DNA of 64,000 bases, taken from Sphingobium sp. AP50 (GTDB lineage: Bacteria > Pseudomonadota > Alphaproteobacteria > Sphingomonadales > Sphingomonadaceae). Location: positions 124,001-188,000 of the forward strand of contig NZ_FNYZ01000003.1 of NCBI RefSeq assembly GCF_900109095.1, given 5' to 3'. Position 1 is the stretch's first letter, and every line of letters starts with the position of its first letter. Of the stretch, positions 57,124 through 64,000 are shown piece by piece. The notes beneath the pieces were generated by a model. That model was given only the letters and a program-made list of their open reading frames with translations, ran no database searches and was not told the origin of the DNA. The position numbers were made by a program, and so were the translations under genes.

Positions 57124-58706
57124 TGCACGGCTCCTGCGCAAACCTTGTCGAAATCGATGTCCATATCGTCCATCATCTGGATCGCCGTGGCGCGGCCGGC
57201 CCCGAAGACGCCGCCGCCCGGATGCATGAACGGCCCGACCAGATAGAGCCCCTCGATCCCCGGCACGCGCAAATGGCCCAGGTCCGGCGTCGGGCGATGG
57301 CCGACCGACTGATAGAAGAAGGGCGCACAGCCATGGATATCGCCCTTCAGGAAACTGGCCGGGCTGTCGCGTTCATGGTCCACCGGCGATCGTATCAGCC
57401 GTCCGCTGATATTGTCGTCGCTCAGGTTGGAGTAGAATTTGCGATATTGCGCCAGCGCCTTGTCGGCGACCTCCTCCTTGCGCTCGTCCCATGATCCGGG
57501 ACCGCCGGGATAGAGGTCATAAGGCGCGAAATTCACGCCATAGAAGATGCCGGCGCCGTCCGGCGCACGGCTGGGATCGAAGATCGTATTGTCGCCGCCC
57601 GCGATCAGTCGTTCCGACACTTCGCCCCGCCGCAGCTTGTCATATTCCAGCAGCATGTCACGCATGCTGTAGAAGTCCATAAGTTCGGTCATCATGGCGT
57701 TGGTGTCGTTGCCGACCTTCAGCTTCAGCCGCTCCTTCAATGTCAAATGGGTCAGATTGATGGAAAAGGTCGACTGGGTGACGCGTTCCGCCCGCTCCAG
57801 CACCGGCTCGGGCGTTTCGGAGACGAATTTGCGCAACACATGCGGATGGATCGCGCCGATCACGCCATCCTTGGCATGAAACGTCTCTCCGTCGATCAGT
57901 TCCAGCCCGGTTGCCTTGCCACCGGACACGATCACCCGGCGCACCTCGGCATTGCAGCGCACTTCGCCCCCGAAATGCTCGATCGCGCGGACCAGCGCAT
58001 GGGAGAGTTGCCCCGACCCGCCCTTGGGCATGGAACAGCCATAGGCGTGGATGATGCCGGGCATCAGGAACGCGCCCATGCCGGTGCCCAGTTCGTCGGG
58101 CATCTGGAGATTTTCCGTCACCATCCGCACGATGTGCAGACGCAGGAGATCGCTTTCGAAATATTGGTTCACCACGTCCAGCGCGGACCGCTGCATGACA
58201 TCCAGCAGGAAGCGCCCCTCGTCCGACTGGTCCATCATCGCCACGAAGGCCCCCATCGGGAAAGGCGGCGCGTAGAGTCCGGACATGAACATCGGCAGGG
58301 CCGCCATGCTGGCCTGCGCGAATTTGCGATAGGCTTCGGCATCCTTGGGCGAAAAAGCCGCGATTTCCTCGCAGGTCCGGTCCAGATCGCGCCAGGACCG
58401 GACGATCGTGCCGTCTTCCCAGATCGAGGCATGGGGCAATTCGGGATAGATATATTCCAGCCCGAATTTCGACAGCAGGCCCAGTTCATCCTGACGCAAC
58501 ATCGGGTTGCCCTGGATCATGATATGCACATTGCTGTGCTCGTCATGCCAGAAGCCGGGCTGGATCAGTTCCCGCGTCGAAACCCCGCCGCCATAATGCG
58601 GCTTGCGTTCCAGCACCAAGACCTTCTTGCCGGCCTTGGCCATATAGGCCGCGGCGGTCAGGCCATTATGGCCGCCGCCCATCACGACGATGTCATAGCT
58701 GCTCAT
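57120..58706 (-). CDS. FAD-dependent oxidoreductase (phytoene-dehydrogenase-like)
   Basis: A 528-residue flavoprotein beginning YDIVVMGGGHNGLTAAAYMAKAGKKVLVLERKPHYGGG, the classic dinucleotide fold, and ending VPGIEGLYLVGPFMHPGGGVFGAGRATA. Resembles carotenoid desaturase-like NAD(P)/FAD oxidoreductases found in catabolic clusters. It overlaps the SDR gene by four bases. The substrate is unknown. Confidence 0.85.
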   Translation of the reverse strand: MSSYDIVVMGGGHNGLTAAAYMAKAGKKVLVLERKPHYGGGVSTRELIQPGFWHDEHSNVHIMIQGNPMLRQDELGLLSKFGLEYIYPELPHASIWEDGTIVRSWRDLDRTCEEIAAFSPKDAEAYRKFAQASMAALPMFMSGLYAPPFPMGAFVAMMDQSDEGRFLLDVMQRSALDVVNQYFESDLLRLHIVRMVTENLQMPDELGTGMGAFLMPGIIHAYGCSMPKGGSGQLSHALVRAIEHFGGEVRCNAEVRRVIVSGGKATGLELIDGETFHAKDGVIGAIHPHVLRKFVSETPEPVLERAERVTQSTFSINLTHLTLKERLKLKVGNDTNAMMTELMDFYSMRDMLLEYDKLRRGEVSERLIAGGDNTIFDPSRAPDGAGIFYGVNFAPYDLYPGGPGSWDERKEEVADKALAQYRKFYSNLSDDNISGRLIRSPVDHERDSPASFLKGDIHGCAPFFYQSVGHRPTPDLGHLRVPGIEGLYLVGPFMHPGGGVFGAGRATAIQMMDDMDIDFDKVCAGAVQ

Positions 58707-59512
58707 ACATGCTCTCCAAAAAAGGCCCGGAATTGCGCGATGCCCGGCACATGACTGGCGCAGCCGCCATCGGCGACCAGCAACTGCCCGGTGATGTTGC
58801 GCGCCGCGTCGGACGCGAGGAAGGCGACCGCTTCGGCAATATCCTCCGGCTCGCCCAGCCGGTCGCGCAGCGTCTCCGCCTCCACCGCCTGCCGCAGCAC
58901 CGGCGGGAAGGCCTCGCGCAAGGCCGGCGTCAGCGTCATGCCCGGCGCGACGGCGTTGCAACGGATACCCTGCGCCCCATGGCTGGCGGCGATGGAGCGG
59001 GTCATCTGGATGATCGCCGCCTTGGACGAACTATAAGCCGCCTGAATCAGATGCCCCTGCAAGGCGAGATTGCTGACGGTATTGACGATATTGCCCTTGC
59101 TCTCGCGGAGATGCGGCAGGGCGGCACGACAAGCGATCATCGTCCCGCGCACATTGACCGCATAGGTCCGGTCCCACAGCGCCGTTCCCATATGCTCGAT
59201 ATCGCCATCCTGCTGGGCTATATCGGGGCCAAGCAGGGCGGCATTATTATGCAGGATATCCAGCCGTCCATAATGGTCCGCCACGGCTGCCACCATGGTA
59301 TGAATGGACTCTTCGCTTTCCAGATCGAGCGGCACGGCGATCGCGCCGGGCAGGCTGTCCGCCAGTGCTCTGGCAGCGTCGATCGCGATATCGGCAATCG
59401 CCACCCTCGCCCCGCGCGCCGCCATCAGCCTTGCCGTGGCGGCGCCGATCCCGCCTGCGCCGCCGGTAATGACCGCCACCTTTCCGTCGAGACGGATTGC
59501 ATCCGACGCCAT
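58703..59512 (-). CDS. Short-chain dehydrogenase/reductase
   Basis: A 269-residue SDR with TGGAGGIG cofactor site, NNAALLG, and catalytic Ser in NTVSNLAL with YSSSK (Tyr and Lys). Likely an alcohol/ketone dehydrogenase using NAD(P). It starts the minus-strand operon, with AAGGAGAGGG upstream and the HxlR-type gene in the opposite direction. Confidence 0.9.
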   Translation of the reverse strand: MASDAIRLDGKVAVITGGAGGIGAATARLMAARGARVAIADIAIDAARALADSLPGAIAVPLDLESEESIHTMVAAVADHYGRLDILHNNAALLGPDIAQQDGDIEHMGTALWDRTYAVNVRGTMIACRAALPHLRESKGNIVNTVSNLALQGHLIQAAYSSSKAAIIQMTRSIAASHGAQGIRCNAVAPGMTLTPALREAFPPVLRQAVEAETLRDRLGEPEDIAEAVAFLASDAARNITGQLLVADGGCASHVPGIAQFRAFFGEHV

Positions 59513-59543
59513 CGCCCTCTCCTTCGCTTGATCTTCTGGCAAA

Positions 59544-59557
59544 GCACCATAATGTGC
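59544..59557. promoter_or_regulatory. Operator-like repeat 1 for the HxlR regulator
   Basis: GCAC-N6-GTGC: GCAC at 59544-59547, six bases CATAAT, GTGC at 59554-59557. Lies between the divergent SDR and HxlR genes, 32 bases before the SDR start. Confidence 0.45.
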
Positions 59558-59577
59558 CTGGCAAAGGGGAGAAGACG

Positions 59578-59591
59578 GTACTTTTTTGTGC
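59578..59591. promoter_or_regulatory. Operator-like repeat 2 for the HxlR regulator
   Basis: GTAC-N6-GTGC: GTAC at 59578-59581, TTTTTT, GTGC at 59588-59591. It is an imperfect copy of repeat 1 with the same six-base spacer, 34 bases away centre to centre, and 17 bases before the HxlR start. Confidence 0.45.
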
Positions 59592-59608
59592 CTTCCAAAT
59601 AACGACCG

Positions 59609-60040
59609 ATGAGCGATTTCGACGATTTCGATCCCGCCTGCCGCGCCCGATTGACGGCGCTGGCGCAGGATATGCACCAGCATGGCGCGGAACAGGATGC
59701 GCCGATCCGGACGATCTTTGGTCTGCTCGGGGATCGCTGGTCGATGCTGATCCTGCTGCTGCTGGACATCAGTGCGTTTCGTCATGCCGAACTGCGCCGC
59801 CTGCTCGACCGAATGAGCGCGGAAGGTGCGATTTCGCAGCGGGTGCTGACGCTCAAGCTGCGTTTGCTGGAACGCAACGGCATCGTATCGCGATCCGTGA
59901 GCGAGGATATTCCGCCCAAGGTGGGCTATGCGCTGACGCCGCTGGGGCAGGAATTGCTCGGCGAAGCCAAGCGCCTGCTGAACTGGACTCAGGGCAGACG
60001 GGATGAAATAGAGAAGGCGCGCGCTATCTTCGATGCTTAG
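59609..60040 (+). CDS. HxlR-family transcriptional regulator
   Basis: A 143-residue winged-helix protein: IFGLLGDRWSMLILLLLD, FRHAELRRLLDRM, ISQRVLTLKLRLLERNGIVSR, and YALTPLGQELL are the HxlR (DUF24) helix-turn-helix and wing. Divergent from the four-gene catabolic operon, it probably represses it until a substrate or aldehyde is present. Confidence 0.85.
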   Translation: MSDFDDFDPACRARLTALAQDMHQHGAEQDAPIRTIFGLLGDRWSMLILLLLDISAFRHAELRRLLDRMSAEGAISQRVLTLKLRLLERNGIVSRSVSEDIPPKVGYALTPLGQELLGEAKRLLNWTQGRRDEIEKARAIFDA

Positions 60041-60047
60041 CCGTATA

Positions 60048-60083
60048 ATGCGCCATTAAGGACATATCCTAAGGATGGCGCAT
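60048..60083. repeat. Nested perfect inverted repeat downstream of the HxlR gene
   Basis: ATGCGCCAT (60048-60056) and ATGGCGCAT (60075-60083) are exact inverted copies; inside, AGGA (60059-60062) and TCCT (60067-60070) pair around CATA. There is no T run, so it may be a terminator, an operator, or an RNA hairpin near the next start. Confidence 0.5.
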
Positions 60084-60106
60084 GACCGGGACGCTAGTTT
60101 GGCGAC

Positions 60107-60739
60107 ATGCGCCTGTTTCTCCTCGCCGCCACAGCGATCGCGATCACCCCTGCATCCGCCCAGGCTGACGACGTGCCGCTATCCCCCATTGGCCTGCCAT
60201 TCCAGCCCGGCGCGCCCAGGGCTGTTGCGGCGGACCATCCACTCTATCACCGGATTGCGCTCGATCCGGTGGCCGATATGCCCAATGTCGTCGGTGCGTC
60301 GGCCACGGGCGGGATCATGGGAGCGGCCAAACGCAGCAGCTTCGAGAAGGCGCTGCGCGAAACGCTGGAGAAACTAAACCTGCTGGCGCCCAGCGAAAGC
60401 GAGGCGAAGGTGCGGTTGTCGCCCCGCTGGATCAATATGGAGGCGCCCTTCAAAATCTCCTTCTCCAGCAGGGCGATCGTGCGCATGGGATGGAGCCTGA
60501 AGCGCATCGACAATGGCCAGCCCATCTTTGACCGGGACATTTCGACAGCGGCGGAATCGAAGGGCGGGAGCGGCAGTGAACGCGCCATCGGGGTCGGCCG
60601 GGTGGCGCTGATGACCAATATCGCCTCGGCCATGCGCTGTATCGATCTCGCAGCCTATGGTCAGGCACCGCAGGACTGCGCCCTGACCCCCGACTTCACC
60701 TATAAAGCGCCGATCTACCGGTTCATGTGGGTGCCCTAA
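60107..60739 (+). CDS. Exported hypothetical protein
   Basis: A 210-residue protein with signal peptide (LFLLAATAIAITPASAQA). It has GGIMGAAKRSSFEKALRETLEKLNLLAP and later GVGRVALMTNIASAMRCIDLAAYG. No family is recognised. It ends in a stop codon overlapping that of the convergent LysR gene by two bases. Confidence 0.65.
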   Translation: MRLFLLAATAIAITPASAQADDVPLSPIGLPFQPGAPRAVAADHPLYHRIALDPVADMPNVVGASATGGIMGAAKRSSFEKALRETLEKLNLLAPSESEAKVRLSPRWINMEAPFKISFSSRAIVRMGWSLKRIDNGQPIFDRDISTAAESKGGSGSERAIGVGRVALMTNIASAMRCIDLAAYGQAPQDCALTPDFTYKAPIYRFMWVP

Positions 60740-61743
60740 TTGCGGGCACGCGGGGTCGCGTCGCTCAGAAACTGGGCCGCCAGTTCTTCACGCGAGACCC
60801 GCGCATGATCCAGCGACACCACGCTGCCGCCTGCCGTCGCCGGTGCCTGCGCGCCAGCGACGATCCGTTCCACCACCCATCGGATCGCCGGATCGTTGTT
60901 GCTGGAAATATGCCACTGGATCGCCTCGCGGATCGGCGGGATATCCATCGGCACTTCGCGCAGCGTCAGCGGCAGATATTCCGCCATGCGCGTGGCAAGC
61001 CGCCGGTGCATGGTGGCGATCCGGTTCGACCCGATCACCAGCCCCGCCATCGACAGGAAACTGTGAGTGACGATCTCGATCCGGCGCTGCCGCTTCTGCC
61101 GCCGCACGAACCAATCCTCAAACGCCGATACCCGCGCCCGGCCGAAGCGGGCGGTCACATGCCCCATCTCGAAATAGCGATCCTTGGTCATCGGCTCGGC
61201 CATGGCGGGATTCCCGTTCCAGCCGACGACGACATAATCATCCTCGAACAATATCTGGCTGGGATGATCGGCGGAAATGGCATAGTCGATCGTGACCAGC
61301 AGGTCGATTGCGCCCCGCTCCAGCGATTCCAGCAGCACTTCGGTCAGCGACTGGATTTCGAAGCGCATCCCCGGCGCCTGACTCTGCAAATCGGTCATCG
61401 CCGCCGCCAGCAGCACTTCGGTCATATAGTCCGATGCCATGATGCGGATCGTGCGGTCCGACGTCGCGGGATCGAAGGGCGGCGGCACGGCGATGGTGGT
61501 GCGAATTTGCTCCAGCACGGCACGTACAGGTTCGACCAGTCCCTCGGCACGAGCGGTCAGCACCATCTGCCGCCCCTTCTGCACCAGCAGATCATCCGCG
61601 AAATATTCGCGCAGACGACCAAGGGCGGAAGATGTTGCCGACTGCGACAGGCAGATGCGGTCCGCCGCCAGGCTGACGCTGCGTTCGCTGAGCAGTGCGT
61701 CGAGCGCCACCAGCAGATTGAGATCCAGCCTGTCGAACCGCAT
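60736..61743 (-). CDS. LysR-family regulator (NodD/LinR-like)
   Basis: A 335-residue LysR regulator of the NodD-type subgroup: RFDRLDLNLLVALDALLSERSVSLAADRICLSQSATSSALGRLREYF. Regulators of this kind, for example LinR in sphingomonads, activate ring-cleavage genes. It lies downstream of denD-like and sulfatase genes on the same strand. Confidence 0.8.
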   Translation of the reverse strand: MRFDRLDLNLLVALDALLSERSVSLAADRICLSQSATSSALGRLREYFADDLLVQKGRQMVLTARAEGLVEPVRAVLEQIRTTIAVPPPFDPATSDRTIRIMASDYMTEVLLAAAMTDLQSQAPGMRFEIQSLTEVLLESLERGAIDLLVTIDYAISADHPSQILFEDDYVVVGWNGNPAMAEPMTKDRYFEMGHVTARFGRARVSAFEDWFVRRQKRQRRIEIVTHSFLSMAGLVIGSNRIATMHRRLATRMAEYLPLTLREVPMDIPPIREAIQWHISSNNDPAIRWVVERIVAGAQAPATAGGSVVSLDHARVSREELAAQFLSDATPRARN

Positions 61744-61758
61744 GTCGCTCTCCTCTTT

Positions 61759-62688
61759 TCAGCCTGCCGCTATCACCGACAATGCGTTGGCGACCAGCCT
61801 AGCAGCATCGCCGTCATGGGCAAAGCCGGCATGGTCGGCGGCCGGCGTGGACAAAGGTGGATGCGCGCCGAAAGCGGCCTCCAGCGCGGCATCGAGGCGA
61901 TAGCTGACGAGATCAGCGGAGGTGCCGCACTGGCGCGCGATTTCCGCTGCCAGATCGCCCATGCTGATGCGCTGTGCCGGCAGGGTCACGACCCGCGTGG
62001 CCGGCATCAGCGCTGCGTCCATATCGATCGCGTGGAGCAGATTGTCGGCACAGCGGCTGACCGACTGCGCCCAGATGGTTGCATCCGCCGATACCGGGCA
62101 GGTGAAAGGCTCACCCGCCCGCAGCGCATGGAACAGATCGCTCATGAAGGCGGACTTCATGCCCGACGGCCCCTTGGGCCGCGCGAGGATACCGGGCAAG
62201 CGAACGCTCACCCCCTCGATCTCGCCGCGATGATGCATCAACGCGACGGCGACCTCCATCATCGCTTTGTGCCCGCCATAGACCATGCGCGGCGACAGCG
62301 GGGTCAGATCGTCCACCCCCTGCGTCGGCAGCGGATCGCCGAACACCGCGATCGAACTGGCATAGACGACCCGCGGCCGCTCCCCCGCGGCCTTCGCCGC
62401 ATCCAGCAGATCATACATGGCGTCGATATTCACCCGGCGCGATGCCGCCGGATCGGCCTCCGCCGCGCCGCCCGGCACGGTGGCAAGATGGACCAGCGCG
62501 GTGCAGCCATCGGCCAGCGCCTCCGCCCGCACTTCGGCGGAACAGATGTCACCCACGACCGCCCGCGCGCCATCAGGAATACCGCCCGCCGCGGTATCCA
62601 TGCCAACCACCTGATGGCCATTGGCCAGCAACCGTTGCACCAGTTGGCGCCCGACGAAACCGCCCGCGCCCGTCACGATAATCGTCAT
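61759..62688 (-). CDS. denD: NAD-dependent epimerase/dehydratase (D-erythronate dehydrogenase-like)
   Basis: A 309-residue SDR-extended protein: TGAGGFVGRQLVQRL cofactor site, YASSIAVFGDPLP, and MVYGGHK (Tyr and Lys). The short C-terminal domain and SVRLPGILARPKGPSG fit the DenD group, which oxidises D-erythronate. The exact substrate is inferred. It follows the sulfatase gene by three bases. Confidence 0.7.
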   Translation of the reverse strand: MTIIVTGAGGFVGRQLVQRLLANGHQVVGMDTAAGGIPDGARAVVGDICSAEVRAEALADGCTALVHLATVPGGAAEADPAASRRVNIDAMYDLLDAAKAAGERPRVVYASSIAVFGDPLPTQGVDDLTPLSPRMVYGGHKAMMEVAVALMHHRGEIEGVSVRLPGILARPKGPSGMKSAFMSDLFHALRAGEPFTCPVSADATIWAQSVSRCADNLLHAIDMDAALMPATRVVTLPAQRISMGDLAAEIARQCGTSADLVSYRLDAALEAAFGAHPPLSTPAADHAGFAHDGDAARLVANALSVIAAG

Positions 62689-62691
62689 GCT

Positions 62692-64000
62692 TCAATACCG
62701 ATCCGCATAATGGTCCTGCACATCTTCACTGTAGCTGCCCAGCGGATAGGGCAGCATCTGCGCATTCCAGCTGTCCCATTGCAGCCGCATCGCCTTCAGC
62801 CGGGCCGGATCGTCGGTAACATGGTCGGCCCGCTCCCGCTCATCCTGCGCCAGATTGAACAGATGCTCCTTCCCGCCCAGCTTCAGATATTTCCAGTCGC
62901 CGTCACGTAATGCGGCCTGCCCATTGCCCTTGTAGCGCCAATAGAGCGCGCGCGTGGTCGGCGCCGCCTTGCCGGTCAGTTGCGCCGACAGGTCCATGCC
63001 GTCGAACGTCCCGGCCTTGGCGACGCTGCCCCCCGCCATCGCCAGCAGGGTCGGCAGGAAATCCATCGAGATCATCACCTGATCGGATGTCGAACCCGGC
63101 GCGATCCTGCCCGGCCAGCGCATCAGCAGCGGCACGCGGATGCCGCCCTCCAGCAACTCACCCTTGACCCCGGTGAAGGGCCAGGTTTCGGAAAAGCGCT
63201 CGCCGCCATTATCGCTGGTGAAGATAACGATCGTATCATCCGCCTTCCCGCTCCGCTCCAACGCGGCGAGCAATTTGGCGACATTCTGATCCATCGCCTC
63301 GACCATTTCCTTATATTTGGCGAGACTTCCGCCATTATAATGGAAGGACGCGCCGAGCGTCGGCGCCACCGCCGCATCCTCCCGCCCTTCCCAGGGCCAG
63401 TGCGGCGCATTGAAATGCAGGCTCATGAAGAAGGGCGTGTCCCCGGCCTGCTCGATCGTCTTCACCGCCTCATCCCCGAACAGATTGGTCAGATAGCCGT
63501 TGCGTTCAATCGGCGTGTCGCCCTGTGCCAGGCCGATGCCGACATCCTTGCCGCCCATCACCATATGATGCCGGAAATAGTCAGCCGCACCTTCAACGAT
63601 GCCGAAAAACTCGTCATAGCCATGGTGCAGCGGGCTATGTTTGGGCGGTTCACCCAGATGCCATTTGCCGATCAATTTGGTGCGATAGCCGATCGCCCGC
63701 ATGACCGAGGCAATGGTTGGCCGATCGAGCGGGACGCCTATGCCTTCGGGTGCCGCTGGCCCCAGCGGTTCTTCTATGCCGATGGCGAAGCGATATTGGT
63801 AGCATCCGGTCAGCAGCGCTGTGCGGGTCGGCGAGCAGATGGAGCTATTGGCATAGCCTTGCCGCAGCTGGATGCCCTGCGCGGCGATACTGTCGATCGC
63901 GGGTGTCCTGATATGGTGCGACCCGGTGCAGGACAGGTCGGCATAGCCCAGATCGTCGGCCATGATGAATATGATGTTGGGGCGCTTGACCTTGGCGGCA
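62692..64000 (-). CDS. Sulfatase (N-terminus beyond the window)
   Basis: About 435 residues visible; the frame continues past base 64000. Type I sulfatase with the CxPxR sequence ICSPTRTALLTG, where Cys is made into formylglycine, plus N-terminal metal site FIMADDLGYADLS, GKWHLG and TSDNGG. It hydrolyses sulfate esters, maybe of polysaccharides or steroids. Export cannot be judged without the N-terminus. Confidence 0.88.
   Translation of the reverse strand, partial: AAKVKRPNIIFIMADDLGYADLSCTGSHHIRTPAIDSIAAQGIQLRQGYANSSICSPTRTALLTGCYQYRFAIGIEEPLGPAAPEGIGVPLDRPTIASVMRAIGYRTKLIGKWHLGEPPKHSPLHHGYDEFFGIVEGAADYFRHHMVMGGKDVGIGLAQGDTPIERNGYLTNLFGDEAVKTIEQAGDTPFFMSLHFNAPHWPWEGREDAAVAPTLGASFHYNGGSLAKYKEMVEAMDQNVAKLLAALERSGKADDTIVIFTSDNGGERFSETWPFTGVKGELLEGGIRVPLLMRWPGRIAPGSTSDQVMISMDFLPTLLAMAGGSVAKAGTFDGMDLSAQLTGKAAPTTRALYWRYKGNGQAALRDGDWKYLKLGGKEHLFNLAQDERERADHVTDDPARLKAMRLQWDSWNAQMLPYPLGSYSEDVQDHYADRY

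Overview
The window looks like a chromosomal segment of a high-GC alphaproteobacterium, most likely a sphingomonad (Sphingobium/Sphingomonas type). The reasons are the strong third-position GC bias, the FALSLSKG-type palindromic repeat inside a gene at 3.3 kb, a repeat pair near 4.8 kb of the kind common in that family, and gene types typical of the group (DUF5818, DUF885, paired periplasmic amidohydrolases, LinR-like LysR regulator). The organism is inferred; no rRNA or tRNA is present to fix it. I saw no transposase, phage gene, integron or CRISPR array.

Layout. 0-9.5 kb: end of a nitroreductase, an operon of a POT peptide transporter with two exported amidohydrolases, an SH3 protein, a 2-hydroxyacid dehydrogenase, small stress-type proteins and a DUF885 protein. 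9.5-15.7 kb: both aconitases, acnB then acnA, same strand. 15.7-22.3 kb: a small membrane protein with a cyclase-family hydrolase, a phosphatase with a GH92 mannosidase, a glutamine amidotransferase, a CYTH protein and an FAD/NAD(P) protein.

22.3-40 kb is the most distinctive part, a sulfur-scavenging island. Module 1 is a lipoprotein binding protein, an SfnB-like flavin enzyme and a 2-hydroxyacid dehydrogenase, headed by a short overlapping-frame leader (one frame very rich in Cys and Met). A divergent LysR regulator separates it from module 2: ABC permease, ATPase, thiol dioxygenase, three-domain rhodanese, SsuD-like monooxygenase and a second binding protein. A TPP riboswitch then heads a thiamine-uptake operon (TonB receptor, small-molecule kinase, PnuT/PnuC carrier). 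Module 3 follows: class II aldolase, DszA/NtaA-type monooxygenase and a redoxin. No flavin reductase gene for these enzymes is visible.

40-48.7 kb: a DUF4198 protein with a Fur-like inverted repeat, pirin with a divergent LysR gene, katG, a ThDP enzyme and a beta-propeller protein. 49-55.7 kb: a complete phenylalanine/tyrosine operon (phhA, aminotransferase, hpd, hmgA, fahA, maiA) ending in a Rieske protein. It should convert Phe to fumarate and acetoacetate. 55.7-60 kb: a four-gene catabolic operon (SDR, FAD oxidoreductase, small protein, extradiol-type VOC enzyme) divergent from an HxlR regulator, with two matching operator-like repeats between them. 60-64 kb: an exported hypothetical protein, a LysR regulator, a DenD-like dehydrogenase and a sulfatase cut by the window end.
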